Assembly: GCA_024399135.1 (NCBI GenBank)
Contig: JAKSHY010000001.1
Location: 186,001 to 250,000 of the forward strand
Direction of reading: 5' to 3'
Length of the DNA stretch: 64,000 nt
DNA from: Lachnospiraceae bacterium
Lineage (GTDB): Bacteria; Bacillota; Clostridia; Lachnospirales; Lachnospiraceae
The notes below the pieces were generated by a model, which was not told the DNA's origin, made no database searches, and saw nothing but the letters and a program-made list of their open reading frames with translations. The translations under genes and the position numbers were made by a program. This document shows positions 1 through 8,393 of the stretch, one piece after another (the stretch's first letter is position 1; every line of letters starts with the position of its first letter).

Positions 1-782
1 GATGCATGACCAGATCTTTTTGATAATTTCTTATGATTCTCATCGGTAATTAAAGGAAGATGGATATATGTTGGAACACTCCATCCAAAAGCATCATAAA
101 GGCGAACATACTTTGGTGATGAAGAAAGATATTCATTACCTCTTACAACATGTGTAATGTTCATTGTATGATCATCGATTACATTAGCAAAATTATAAGT
201 AGGATAGCCATCAGATTTAATTAAAATCATATCATCAAGCTCAGCATTATCTACCGTGATATCTCCATATAACTCATCGTGAAAAGTTGTTGTACCTTCT
301 TCTGGAATATTTTGTCTTATAACAAAAGGCTTTCCTTCATTAAGATTTTTTTCGATTTCTTCTGGAGACAAAGATAAGCAATGTTTATCATACTTTGTAA
401 TAACTTCACCATCCTTGACTTCTGATTTTAATGCTTCTAATCTTTCTTTATCACAAAAACAATAATACGCTTCTTTCTTTTCTATCAATTCTTTAGCATA
501 CTTCATGTATATTCCAGTCTTCATTCTCTCTGACTGAACATAAGGGCCATATCCACCATCCTTATCAGGACCTTCATCATGAACAAGACCAGTCTTAGCC
601 ATCGTTCTATAGATAATCTCTGTAGCACCCTCAACAAATCTTTCCTGATCTGTATCCTCAATTCTAAGCATAAAGTCTCCACCATCATGCTTAGCAATTA
701 AAAATTCATATAAAGCCGATCTTAAATTACCAACATGCATTTTTCCTGTTGGCGATGGTGCATAACGTGTTCTGATTTTCAT
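1..782 (-). CDS. gltX: Glutamyl-tRNA synthetase, N-terminal part (runs off window)
   Basis: This gene charges tRNA-Glu with glutamate (class I aminoacyl-tRNA synthetase, cytoplasm). I translated it from the start ATG at 780-782: it begins [19 protein letters not shown], which carries the class I HIGH-type signature as HVGN. It continues with [16 protein letters not shown] and a CFC cysteine pair, and shortly before the window edge reads KKLSKRSG, the KMSKS-type loop. About 260 codons are present and the C-terminal anticodon-binding part lies outside the window. AAGGAG sits a good distance upstream of the ATG. The gene follows the hybrid kinase gene by 12 bases and is probably cotranscribed with nrdG and dut. 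A GlnRS or non-discriminating GluRS cannot be excluded from the visible part. Confidence 0.93.
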   Translation of the reverse strand, partial: MKIRTRYAPSPTGKMHVGNLRSALYEFLIAKHDGGDFMLRIEDTDQERFVEGATEIIYRTMAKTGLVHDEGPDKDGGYGPYVQSERMKTGIYMKYAKELIEKKEAYYCFCDKERLEALKSEVKDGEVITKYDKHCLSLSPEEIEKNLNEGKPFVIRQNIPEEGTTTFHDELYGDITVDNAELDDMILIKSDGYPTYNFANVIDDHTMNITHVVRGNEYLSSSPKYVRLYDAFGWSVPTYIHLPLITDENHKKLSKRSGHA

Positions 783-794
783 AATATATACTCC

Positions 795-2501
795 TTAATA
801 ATTATTCTCTGGTAAGCTTCTTTCCTTCGTTAGATATTTCATCAGGAAATCTTCCAGTTCTCTATCATCAATAGGCTTTGATATGAAGCCAACGAAACCA
901 AGATCAATAAATTTGGCTTTATCTCTTTGAAGAGATTTAGCTGATAAACATACTACTGGCACATTATTAAAATTATCGTTTTCAAGTGCTCTTGATTTAA
1001 TCTTCTTTAATGTATCAACACCATTCATTTCCGGCATCATATAATCAAGGAAAACCAAATCATATTTTTTATTTTCCATCATACTTAGGCATTCTTTTCC
1101 AGACAAAGCATTATCAGGATTAATACCATATAATCTGATCATTCCGGATATAAGTTTAAGATTAGTAGGTGTATCATCTACAATTAATACATTAGAACTA
1201 GGAGCCTTCCAATTCTGATTCAATGTCTTAATCGCATATTCATATTCTCGAATTAATTCACTTTCTGCACCAATAATTTGATTAAATGTAATTACAAAGT
1301 GGAGCTTGTTATCATCCTTATTATCTCTTATAAGTGTGCCACCAACTTTATTAAGCATAATTTTACATAGCTTTAAGGATAAACTTAACTGCTCCTGCTC
1401 TGTACTCTTTTTTGAGTAATCCATAATATCTTCATCAAAAATAGCATCAAAATTATATCCATTTTCTGAATTATATAATGTCTCTATTTCAATCTTTAGA
1501 TTAACAGTCTCCTTTGGATTTTCATCTTCCATTCCAACGAATAATCTAATATCACTACTTTCAGAAAATACAACAAGATTATCAATAAAACGTAATAAAA
1601 CCTTATTTAATAATAAGCTGTCTCCTATTAATACATTAGGGACCTTCGGATTGATAGAATATGAAAATTTAACGTTCTCAGCGCTGGATTTTTCAGAAAC
1701 CTCCATAACTGTATTATGTATTAATCTGTATAAATCATAAGCTGTGTTACGTAGCTCATAAGTATCTGTTTCTAACTGTGATAATTCAAGAGTATCTGTA
1801 ACAATATTTAAAAGCATATCAGAAGCATTTTCAATCTGCTCCGTATATTCCTGTGCTCTTGTATTAAGGCTTTCAGTCTTTAGTAGACGACTCATTCCAT
1901 TAATAACATTCATTGGTGTTCTTATTTCGTTCGAAATATTAGCCCAAAACAGGTTTTTAGAAGCATTCTCTAATTCGGCATTTTTAGCAGTTTCTTCCAT
2001 TTGTTTAAAATTCTTTTTAGCCGCATTAACTAAAACAATTAAATAGAATAGACCAATAACATATGCAAGAATATATCCATAATAAAGGAAGATGGAATGA
2101 ACCATATTAAGTATCATCTGTGGCCATATAATTGTATATAGAATCAAAGTAAGAACTGAAGATATAGACCAAAGATAAATATATTTCGGATTTAAGAACA
2201 TAGACAATATCATACCTGCTGTCAGAAAAATCAAAATACCAAACGACAGCGTCCCCAAAGTCACCCCGACATACGTGACCGAAATTAATATTGAGGCAAT
2301 GATTACATATACGACTAGATCAATCTGATTATTAAAAATATAACAAAATACAACTAATATCAATAAAACGCAAATAGACCAAACACCTACTTTGATTGTT
2401 TGGTCAAATGTTCCATATAATAAACTGAAAACCAAATGATAAGATAATATAAGTACATATTGTACTATACACATAATCATCATTTTTTTGTTATCAAGCA
2501 T
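795..2501 (-). CDS. Membrane hybrid sensor with degenerate histidine kinase core and intact receiver
   Basis: The 568-residue protein has about six membrane segments (residues 5-160), a short linker, a DHp-like helix, a GHKL-like ATPase region (about 255-410) and a C-terminal receiver (436-558). The DHp box reads ANISNEIRTPMN, with Asn191 where the phospho-accepting His is expected. In the ATPase region no DxGxG G1 box is visible, and the G2 position reads QLSLSLKLCK instead of GLGLxI; an N-box Asn (308) remains. The receiver looks functional: acidic pair D442/D443, phospho-acceptor D486 in FLDYMMPEMNG, S520 and K542. I infer a pseudokinase whose receiver is phosphorylated by another kinase, or which signals by conformation. 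It lies 19 bases after dut and just before gltX. A GGAG site precedes the ATG. Confidence 0.85.
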   Translation of the reverse strand: MLDNKKMMIMCIVQYVLILSYHLVFSLLYGTFDQTIKVGVWSICVLLILVVFCYIFNNQIDLVVYVIIASILISVTYVGVTLGTLSFGILIFLTAGMILSMFLNPKYIYLWSISSVLTLILYTIIWPQMILNMVHSIFLYYGYILAYVIGLFYLIVLVNAAKKNFKQMEETAKNAELENASKNLFWANISNEIRTPMNVINGMSRLLKTESLNTRAQEYTEQIENASDMLLNIVTDTLELSQLETDTYELRNTAYDLYRLIHNTVMEVSEKSSAENVKFSYSINPKVPNVLIGDSLLLNKVLLRFIDNLVVFSESSDIRLFVGMEDENPKETVNLKIEIETLYNSENGYNFDAIFDEDIMDYSKKSTEQEQLSLSLKLCKIMLNKVGGTLIRDNKDDNKLHFVITFNQIIGAESELIREYEYAIKTLNQNWKAPSSNVLIVDDTPTNLKLISGMIRLYGINPDNALSGKECLSMMENKKYDLVFLDYMMPEMNGVDTLKKIKSRALENDNFNNVPVVCLSAKSLQRDKAKFIDLGFVGFISKPIDDRELEDFLMKYLTKERSLPENNY

Positions 2502-2520
2502 CTAAAGATAACTCCGATTC

Positions 2521-2955
2521 TTATGATTTTCCTGTACTGCCAAATCCACCTCTGTCATTTCCATCAAGGCTAATAACCTCTTCAAAATCAATTTTAGGCT
2601 GATTCTCCATAATTCTGAATTGGCATATACGATCATTAACATGAATTTCAGTATCTCTTACCGCCAAAACTGGCATAAACCACTGATCATTATCTCCACA
2701 ATAAGAACAATCAATAACGCCCTGATGATTAGTCTGAATAATACCAAAATTCTTAAAGGTTGAACTTCTAGGAACAACATGTGCCTCATAACCGCGTGGT
2801 AATTCCATCGCAACTCCCAGCGGAACAAGCTTAAATTCGCCCTTTTTCAATATTATATCATCGGCCGCTCTTAAGTCAATCCAGTCAGATTTACCATCAA
2901 TATATGTAAGTTTTTCAATTTTGTCAGAAAAATATTTAATCTTTATCTTAGGCAT
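2521..2955 (-). CDS. dut: dUTP diphosphatase (dUTPase)
   Basis: Hydrolyses dUTP to dUMP and pyrophosphate, keeping uracil out of DNA and supplying dUMP for dTMP synthesis. All five motifs of the trimeric all-beta dUTPase family can be read: [36 protein letters not shown] and a C-terminal DRGGFGSTG arm. The length, about 144 residues, is normal. I place the start at the ATG at 2955 (MPKIKIKYF) because GGAG lies at the right distance. The upstream in-frame GTG at 2970 falls inside nrdG and has no better site. The ATG comes one base after the nrdG stop, so translation is probably coupled. The link to nrdG fits a role in deoxynucleotide supply. Confidence 0.95.
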   Translation of the reverse strand: MPKIKIKYFSDKIEKLTYIDGKSDWIDLRAADDIILKKGEFKLVPLGVAMELPRGYEAHVVPRSSTFKNFGIIQTNHQGVIDCSYCGDNDQWFMPVLAVRDTEIHVNDRICQFRIMENQPKIDFEEVISLDGNDRGGFGSTGKS

Positions 2956-2956
2956 T

Positions 2957-3463
2957 TTAATGATCTCCACAATGTAAAACTGGTGTAGCTGGATCTGTAG
3001 ATTTTAATGTCTTTTGAACATCAATTACTCTTTGATTAGAAGAACCCTTCCATTTCAAAGTAACATCTCTTAAATCGATTTTAAACTCTCCATCTACTAA
3101 AACATCTACATACTGCATACATGAATAATGCATTATATTTTCCCATGTATCTCCTGTATATAACCATATCGTTTTATTAGGATACTTCTCTTTTATTTCG
3201 GACATCAAATTTCTAACATCTAGCCTATTGGCAGCATGTAAAGGATCACCACCAGAAAATGTAATTCCCGAAATATAATCCTTGTCCAGTTGTTCAAAAA
3301 TTTCCATTTTTGCAGCCTCATCAAATAAAAGGCCACCTGCAGGATCCCAAGTAATTGGATTCTGACACTCCTTACAACAATGGGAACAGCCTGCGACCCA
3401 CAAAACTACTCTAAGGCCGTCTCCATTTTTCATATCATCATGTGTAATATTATGATATCTCAT
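2957..3463 (-). CDS. nrdG: Anaerobic ribonucleotide reductase activating protein
   Basis: Radical-SAM enzyme that creates the glycyl radical on NrdD under anaerobic conditions. The iron-sulfur motif is C26-x3-C30-x2-C33 ([11 protein letters not shown]), and the SAM-binding stretch reads [14 protein letters not shown]. At 168 residues it matches the short NrdG type. An AGGAG site precedes the ATG. The gene is separated from its partner nrdD (4888-7065) by an aldo/keto reductase gene and has its own promoter with three NrdR-like boxes at 3500-3578, so nrdD and nrdG are probably co-regulated although not adjacent. It is followed directly by dut. Confidence 0.95.
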   Translation of the reverse strand: MRYHNITHDDMKNGDGLRVVLWVAGCSHCCKECQNPITWDPAGGLLFDEAAKMEIFEQLDKDYISGITFSGGDPLHAANRLDVRNLMSEIKEKYPNKTIWLYTGDTWENIMHYSCMQYVDVLVDGEFKIDLRDVTLKWKGSSNQRVIDVQKTLKSTDPATPVLHCGDH

Positions 3464-3499
3464 GAATTACACTCCTTCTATCACCAAAAAATGTTTTGC

Positions 3500-3515
3500 A
3501 CACAAAATATATTAA
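3500..3515 (-). promoter_or_regulatory. NrdR-like box 1 upstream of nrdG, over the -10
   Basis: Plus-strand ACACAAAATATATTAA matches 12 of 16 positions of the NrdR box consensus acaCwAtATaTwGtgt that I recall for the family. Its centre (3507.5) lies 32 bases from the next box and it covers the proposed nrdG -10 element. Confidence 0.5.
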
Positions 3516-3537
3516 CACCCAGCGCGTCAAAGCACAA
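3509..3537 (-). promoter_or_regulatory. Candidate nrdG promoter
   Basis: On the minus strand: TTGTGC (3532-3537), 17-base spacer, extended -10 TGTTAATAT with hexamer TAATAT at 3509-3514. The -35 is a weak match, but the TG extension and the overlap of both elements by NrdR-like boxes support it. The start would be about 40 bases upstream of the nrdG ATG. Confidence 0.5.
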
Positions 3538-3547
3538 GATATAGTTG
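3532..3547 (-). promoter_or_regulatory. NrdR-like box 2 upstream of nrdG, over the -35
   Basis: GCACAAGATATAGTTG; the inner ten bases CAAGATATAG match 9 of 10 of the NrdR core CwAtATaTwG. The centre at 3539.5 is 31-32 bases from both neighbouring boxes, that is three helical turns. It overlaps the proposed -35 element. Confidence 0.6.
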
Positions 3548-3562
3548 CAAATATTTTAACAA

Positions 3563-3578
3563 TTACTATATTTTGTTG
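3563..3578 (-). promoter_or_regulatory. NrdR-like box 3 upstream of nrdG
   Basis: TTACTATATTTTGTTG; the core CTATATTTTG matches 9 of 10 core positions. Its centre (3570.5) is 31 bases upstream of box 2, extending the array to three boxes. Confidence 0.5.
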
Positions 3579-3604
3579 TGTTGATATTATTAATATATTA
3601 ACAA

Positions 3605-4783
3605 TTAATGAAGCATAATCTTTCTTGCAACTTCAATACCTACCTTATATGGCAGCGGTCTTAAAGCCTTATCTGCTTCTTTTAGTTTTTCCCTAATATT
3701 AATATGTTGTGGGCAATGCATCTCACATTTACCACATCCAATACACTGACTTGCGAATCCTGGATTATCTCTCATTCCCATATTTTGAGCAAATTCAAAT
3801 CTGGCAGAACTTTTCTTTTCTATATACATTAAGTTGTAATAATAGAAATTTCCAGGTATATCTACGCCCTTAGGGCATGGCATACAATATCTGCATGCCG
3901 TACACCCTACCTTCTCATTTTTCTTAATGGCTGTCTTTACATCCTCTATAAGCTTAAAATCATCTTCTGTGAATGCACCAACTTTAGCGTCAGATGCTAC
4001 ACGAATATTCTCATCTATCATTTCTAATGAATTCATACCAGATAATACACACATAATTTCTGGCTGATTCCATAACCATCTAAGCCCCCATTCTGCAGGT
4101 GTATATCCACGTTCATTATTTGACATGGCAAGTTTTGCCTCTTCTGGAAGCATATTAACTAATTTACCACCTCTTAGTGGTTCCATAATAACAACAGGTA
4201 CATTCTTTTCGCCAGCAGCTTTTAATCCTTCTACCCCTGCCTGTGAATGCTCATCAAGATAGTTATATTGTATCTGGCAAAAATCCCAATCATATGCATT
4301 CAATATTTCTAAAAACATTTTGGTATCGCCATGATATGAAAAACCAATATTTTTGATGCTTCCATCTTCTTTATGTCTTTTAATCCATTGTTCAATATTA
4401 AGAGCCTTTAAATTTTCCCACTCCTTAATATCTGTGAACATATGCATCAAATAGTAATCTACATAATCAGTCTTTAATCTTTTTAATTCTTCATTAAATG
4501 TCTTATCAATTGCCGCTTCATTTCGCATCATATACTGAGGAAGCTTAGTTGCTATATAGACTTTATCTCTTACATTATTAGACGAAAGTACTTTTCCTAA
4601 AAATTCTTCAGATCCAGGATAAACATATGCTGTATCAAAATAATTTATTCCATGTTCGATTGCATATAAAATCTCTTTTTCAGCTTTATCATAATCTATG
4701 TTTCCACCCTTTTTGGTAAAACGCATACAGCCAAAGCCAAGTGCTGATATATCAGTTCCTTTTTTATCTTTTCTAAATTCCAT
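3605..4783 (-). CDS. Aldo/keto reductase with C-terminal 4Fe-4S domain
   Basis: Predicted cytoplasmic oxidoreductase of 392 residues: an aldo/keto reductase barrel (about 1-285) fused to a ferredoxin-like C-terminus. Barrel signatures are GFGCMRF near the start, INYFDTAYVYPGSEEFLGK containing Asp50 and the Tyr pair of the active site, and Lys80 in IATKLPQ. The C-terminus has two cysteine clusters, GCTACRYCMPCPKG (about 296-309) and CIGCGKCEMHCP (about 344-355), the pattern of two 4Fe-4S clusters. This fusion is common in anaerobes; the substrate is not known. It lies between nrdD and nrdG but is bounded by a hairpin after nrdD and by the nrdG promoter, so it may be its own unit. AAAGG precedes the ATG. 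Confidence 0.88.
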   Translation of the reverse strand: MEFRKDKKGTDISALGFGCMRFTKKGGNIDYDKAEKEILYAIEHGINYFDTAYVYPGSEEFLGKVLSSNNVRDKVYIATKLPQYMMRNEAAIDKTFNEELKRLKTDYVDYYLMHMFTDIKEWENLKALNIEQWIKRHKEDGSIKNIGFSYHGDTKMFLEILNAYDWDFCQIQYNYLDEHSQAGVEGLKAAGEKNVPVVIMEPLRGGKLVNMLPEEAKLAMSNNERGYTPAEWGLRWLWNQPEIMCVLSGMNSLEMIDENIRVASDAKVGAFTEDDFKLIEDVKTAIKKNEKVGCTACRYCMPCPKGVDIPGNFYYYNLMYIEKKSSARFEFAQNMGMRDNPGFASQCIGCGKCEMHCPQHINIREKLKEADKALRPLPYKVGIEVARKIMLH

Positions 4784-4830
4784 ATTTTACCTTTAAATTA
4801 TTACTGATAACAACAATGTTAAGAATCAAT

Positions 4831-4865
4831 AAAGGCATAGCCTTTTATTTTAAGACTATGCCTTT
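4831..4865 (-). terminator. Hairpin terminator after nrdD
   Basis: Inverted repeat AAAGGCATAG (4831-4840) and CTATGCCTTT (4856-4865), a perfect 10-bp stem, 22 bases past the nrdD stop. The tail on the minus strand is only moderately T-rich. Confidence 0.6.
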
Positions 4866-4887
4866 AAGTAAAACTTTTTAAATAAAT

Positions 4888-7065
4888 TTACATACTCTTT
4901 CTTTCCTTAATTTCAGCCATCTTAGCTTCATTAAGTCTTGTATCTCCATGAACTCTTGAATATGACAAATATCCATTCATTCTATCAATTTTAGTAAGAT
5001 TACTTGATCCACACTTAGGACATACATCCATTTCAAGTTCCTGGTGACCACAGTCATCACAATAAGCTAATGACAAATTAACACCTTCATAAAAGCCCAT
5101 TTCCATTGCTCTATGAATAAGAACCTTGATAGCATCAATATTATAATCTATTGGATATTTTACATACTGTATTTTTCCACCATTAGAAAGTTCCCAAAAT
5201 CTGTATTCAAGATCCTGTTTTTCAATAGGAGTAATATCTTCGGACACATGACAATGGAAGGAATTAGAAACATAATCTCTGTCAGATACACCTTCTATAA
5301 TGCCATATTTAGCTCTAAACTGTTTAACCTGTAATCCGCAAAGACTTTCAGCTGGAGTTCCATATATAGCATATAGATTACCATCTTCTTCTTTAAATTC
5401 ATTAATCTTTTTATTAATATGCTCAAGAACCTCCAAAGCAAACTGACCGTCTTCAACAAGACTCTTTCCATTATATAATTCCTGAAGCTCATTAAATGCA
5501 GTGATACCAAACGAAGCAGTTGCTGTTTTCAATATTGGCTTAATCTTATCAGTCAATTTAAGATGTCCACCATAGAATCCACCCTCACAATAAGCTAATG
5601 GATTAGTAGATGCTCTCATTTCTCCAAGATAAGCATACGTTCTTATATGTAACTGACGAATTAAATTTAAATAATAATCTAAGACTTCATAAAAATCCTT
5701 TGATTCCTGTCTGGATTTTGCAAGAATCATTGGAAGATGTAATGATACTGCTCCTATATTAAATCTTCCTACGAATACAGGCATATCATCATCATCCTGT
5801 GGGTGCATTCCACCTCTTTCATACCATGGTGATAAGAAAGCTCTGCATCCCATTGGACTAATAACCTTACCATACTGCTTATACATAGATGCAATATAGC
5901 CTTTACCTGTTAATGATAACCAGTCAGGATACATTGTCTTAGCTGAACACTTAACTCCAGCTTCGAATACATCCTCAAGCTCCTTGCCTGGTCCATGTAA
6001 ATTTTCATCGTACAAAAATACAATTTTAGGGAAAAGAACCGGTTTCTTACAATCCTTTTTACCCTGTCCTTTTCTTCTTACATTCAACAAAGATATAGTT
6101 GCAAGTCGAGCAAATCTTCCTGTACCAATACCAGCTGTAACTGTAATAAAAGGATAATCTCCTCTTGATGATGCTACAGTATTAAACTTATATTCCCAAC
6201 CCTGGAAGCCCTGTTCAAATTCTCTTTTAACATCAGCATAAGCTTCTGCTTCTGCTGTTTCTTTATCAATACCTAAATTAGTATATTTTGCTATACTCTT
6301 TTCATAGGATTTCTGAGCATATGGCTCTAAAATCTTATCAACCTCTGGGACCGTGAAACCACCATACTGCTGAGATGCAGCAGACAATACAATATCACCT
6401 ATTACATCAAAAGCAACGTCTAACGATTTAGGCTCGTTATACCAGATATTACCCATTTCGAAACCACCTGACAAAACATCAGCAACGTTAAATAAGCAAC
6501 AGTTCATGGTATCTCTTCTGGCAGACATATCATGCACATAAATATATCCATCCCTACAAGCCTGAATTTCTTCAGTAGTCATAAAAAACTTCTGATATAA
6601 TTCTTTATTAAACTGATTAAAAATGAGACTTCTCTTGGTAGAAACTAATGCAGAATCAGTATTCGCGTTTTCTTTGTCACCAACATACATAATAGACTGA
6701 GACTTCTTATATACATCATCCATCATACGTACGAAATCCTGCTTATAGTTACGATAATCTCTGTATGATTTAGCAACGATTGGCTTAACTTCTTCTAATG
6801 CAGATTCAACAATATTATGCATGATAGGAATAGGAACTTCATTATTATCAAGTTCATCAACCTTCTCAATTACATATTTACAGATATGTTCTTTTTCTTC
6901 ATCAGAGAACTTAGTTAATGCTCTGTATGCACTTTTTCCTACAGCATCAATAACCTTCTGAACATTAAACTGTTCCAAAGAACCATCTTTTTTAATAACC
7001 TTTATATCTTTGGTTGGCTTAAACCTTTCACCATAATTTTCTGCATTTTTAGTACTTTTAGCCAT
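4888..7065 (-). CDS. nrdD: Anaerobic (class III) ribonucleoside-triphosphate reductase
   Basis: Reduces ribonucleoside triphosphates to deoxy forms using a glycyl radical made by NrdG; oxygen-sensitive. The 725-residue protein starts with an ATP-cone (about 20-110; IKVIKKDGSLEQFNVQKV) that senses ATP/dATP. It has the long catalytic barrel and ends with a zinc site (YCDDCGHQ ... VCPKCGSSN). The C-terminal loop RMNGYLSYSRVHGDTR contains the likely radical glycine, Gly698. Length and layout are normal for clostridial NrdD. AGAGG precedes the ATG at 7063-7065. A promoter and two NrdR-like boxes lie upstream (7081-7164) and a hairpin downstream. Its activase nrdG is about 1.4 kb away behind another gene. 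Confidence 0.97.
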   Translation of the reverse strand: MAKSTKNAENYGERFKPTKDIKVIKKDGSLEQFNVQKVIDAVGKSAYRALTKFSDEEKEHICKYVIEKVDELDNNEVPIPIMHNIVESALEEVKPIVAKSYRDYRNYKQDFVRMMDDVYKKSQSIMYVGDKENANTDSALVSTKRSLIFNQFNKELYQKFFMTTEEIQACRDGYIYVHDMSARRDTMNCCLFNVADVLSGGFEMGNIWYNEPKSLDVAFDVIGDIVLSAASQQYGGFTVPEVDKILEPYAQKSYEKSIAKYTNLGIDKETAEAEAYADVKREFEQGFQGWEYKFNTVASSRGDYPFITVTAGIGTGRFARLATISLLNVRRKGQGKKDCKKPVLFPKIVFLYDENLHGPGKELEDVFEAGVKCSAKTMYPDWLSLTGKGYIASMYKQYGKVISPMGCRAFLSPWYERGGMHPQDDDDMPVFVGRFNIGAVSLHLPMILAKSRQESKDFYEVLDYYLNLIRQLHIRTYAYLGEMRASTNPLAYCEGGFYGGHLKLTDKIKPILKTATASFGITAFNELQELYNGKSLVEDGQFALEVLEHINKKINEFKEEDGNLYAIYGTPAESLCGLQVKQFRAKYGIIEGVSDRDYVSNSFHCHVSEDITPIEKQDLEYRFWELSNGGKIQYVKYPIDYNIDAIKVLIHRAMEMGFYEGVNLSLAYCDDCGHQELEMDVCPKCGSSNLTKIDRMNGYLSYSRVHGDTRLNEAKMAEIKERKSM

Positions 7066-7080
7066 GATTTCCTCTCACTT

Positions 7081-7096
7081 TTACAATATTTAGACA
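7081..7096 (-). promoter_or_regulatory. NrdR-like box proximal to nrdD
   Basis: The core CAATATTTAG (7084-7093) matches 9 of 10 NrdR core positions. Its centre (7088.5) is 30 bases from the stronger box at 7110-7127. It would lie in the 5' leader, just upstream of the nrdD ribosome binding site. Confidence 0.45.
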
Positions 7097-7109
7097 ATAA
7101 AACAAGAAA

Positions 7110-7127
7110 GATACAATATATTGTATC
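7110..7127 (-). promoter_or_regulatory. NrdR box at nrdD
   Basis: GATACAATATATTGTATC is a perfect 18-bp palindrome; its inner 16 bases match 14 of 16 positions of the NrdR consensus acaCwAtATaTwGtgt. It lies just downstream of the predicted transcription start, well placed for repression. Confidence 0.7.
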
Positions 7128-7135
7128 CAAGAACA

Positions 7136-7164
7136 AGTATACTTGTTAATAGACCACTAGTCAA
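7136..7164 (-). promoter_or_regulatory. nrdD promoter
   Basis: Minus strand: -35 TTGACT (7159-7164), 17-base spacer, -10 TATACT (7136-7141). Predicted start near 7129. The -10 lies inside the palindrome AACAAGTATACTTGTT (7132-7147). Confidence 0.75.
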
Positions 7165-7196
7165 TAAGTGCTTATCATTAATATTGCATAAAAAAA

Positions 7197-7224
7197 GATG
7201 GCAAATTTAGTCGAATTTGCCATC
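7197..7224 (-). terminator. Rho-independent terminator after the WYL regulator
   Basis: Perfect 11-bp stem GATGGCAAATT (7197-7207) and AATTTGCCATC (7214-7224) with a 6-base loop. On the minus strand the stem is followed by seven T residues, and A residues precede it. It lies just after the stop of the WYL gene. Confidence 0.9.
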
Positions 7225-7230
7225 AAAAAA

Positions 7231-8223
7231 TCATTCATAGGATTTAATTAAATTTTTAAGATAGTTTATATATTCTTCTTTTACCGATTTTGGAGAAGTA
7301 ATTTCTATTTCATCTCCAAGTCCCGCAAGCCAACCAAAAAACTGTTTTGATACAAGCACCGGAACTCTGCAGGAAATGTAATCTTTCTTAACAGGTCTTA
7401 TATCTATATCTTTTCCAAATCGGTCGAAAATTATACCAATTTTGTCCTCTTTAATTACCAAAGAAACAACATCTGCATCACCTGAAAACATACCAAAATT
7501 CTGATTAGTATATTCTCCAACATCATATACATCAAATGCTTCATGACCTGAGCGCTTTGATCTATTGACAGCATGAATATCTTTCATTTTATCAACTCGA
7601 TAATGTTTAATAATATTAGCATTGGCGTCAAAGGCAATTAGATAATAATACTCATCCTTAACAGTTAATGCCCACGGAGAAACACGATATAATTTTCCGC
7701 CCTTTCTTGGTACAAGCTCTTTATTTTTGTTCCAGTCAAGATAAGAAAATGTTATCTCATTATTATTCATCATGGCACTATGAAGCATATCTACATTATA
7801 AAATATACTTTCATTATCTGTTTTTACTCTGCCCTGTACGAAAACCTCTCTTTGAAGCTCTTTTCTTTCAGAAGGACCAACCAAAGATTCCAGCTTTTCT
7901 ATAAGACTTTTAGACTTTTTAGCTGATATATATCTGGATGACAGAATTGCTTCTACTATGATTTTAAGTTCAGCAAGCTCAAAATCCCTTGAAGCTATAT
8001 AATAACCACCATTCTCTTTGGATTTTGATACACATACATCTATTCCGAATTCTTTTAATGTTGCTATATCCGAAAATATTGTTTTTCTTTCAACAAAAAT
8101 ATCATTTTCTTCAAGATAAACAATAAGGTCCTGTGTATTCATACAGTGATTTTCATCTGTATTTTCTAACAAGACCTTTAATAAATATAATAATTTAATT
8201 TTCTGTTTCGCTGGCGCTGGCAT
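7231..8223 (-). CDS. WYL-domain transcriptional regulator
   Basis: Probable DNA-binding regulator of about 330 residues. The N-terminal 75 residues form a winged-helix HTH of the HTH_11/DeoR type (LLYLLKVLLENT ... ERKTIFSDIATLKEFGID). The middle holds a WYL domain (SPWALTVKDEYYYLIAFD, then HYRVDKM), and a C-terminal WCX-like part follows. WYL domains bind ligands, often nucleic acid or nucleotides; the target here is unknown. I choose the ATG at 8223 (AAGGTGG six bases upstream) over the adjacent TTG at 8226. The start lies inside the small membrane-protein gene 8195-8359, so the two are probably translationally coupled. Confidence 0.88.
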   Translation of the reverse strand: MPAPAKQKIKLLYLLKVLLENTDENHCMNTQDLIVYLEENDIFVERKTIFSDIATLKEFGIDVCVSKSKENGGYYIASRDFELAELKIIVEAILSSRYISAKKSKSLIEKLESLVGPSERKELQREVFVQGRVKTDNESIFYNVDMLHSAMMNNNEITFSYLDWNKNKELVPRKGGKLYRVSPWALTVKDEYYYLIAFDANANIIKHYRVDKMKDIHAVNRSKRSGHEAFDVYDVGEYTNQNFGMFSGDADVVSLVIKEDKIGIIFDRFGKDIDIRPVKKDYISCRVPVLVSKQFFGWLAGLGDEIEITSPKSVKEEYINYLKNLIKSYE

Positions 8224-8359
8224 CAATTACCACCTTTTCGTTATTACGTTTCTTTAAATTAATTCCAATACATATTGCAATAGCCATAATAACAACAGCA
8301 ATAATAACAACAAACAAGTAAGAATTAAACATTCTTAAAAAACTAATTAAATTTTCCAT
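8195..8359 (-). CDS. Small single-pass membrane protein, 54 residues
   Basis: Unrecognised small gene. The translation begins MENLISFLRMFNSYLFVV, has one strongly hydrophobic segment (about residues 14-35, rich in I, V and A), then LKKRNNEK and a short polar tail ending SASETEN. This predicts a single membrane helix with a short cytoplasmic tail. Support for a real gene: AGAGGTG placed correctly before the ATG at 8357-8359, a strong promoter just upstream (8394-8422), and an overlap of about 29 bases with the WYL regulator start. A role as partner or sensor for the regulator is inference only. Confidence 0.75.
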   Translation of the reverse strand: MENLISFLRMFNSYLFVVIIAVVIMAIAICIGINLKKRNNEKVVIDASASETEN

Positions 8360-8393
8360 TCTGCACCTCTTAAGTGAAACAATTAATAAGTAA

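Noticed and set aside
7132-7147. Reading AACAAGTATACTTGTT as a further NrdR box
   Set aside because: It lacks the C and G of the core CwAtATaTwG; listed instead as a separate palindrome.
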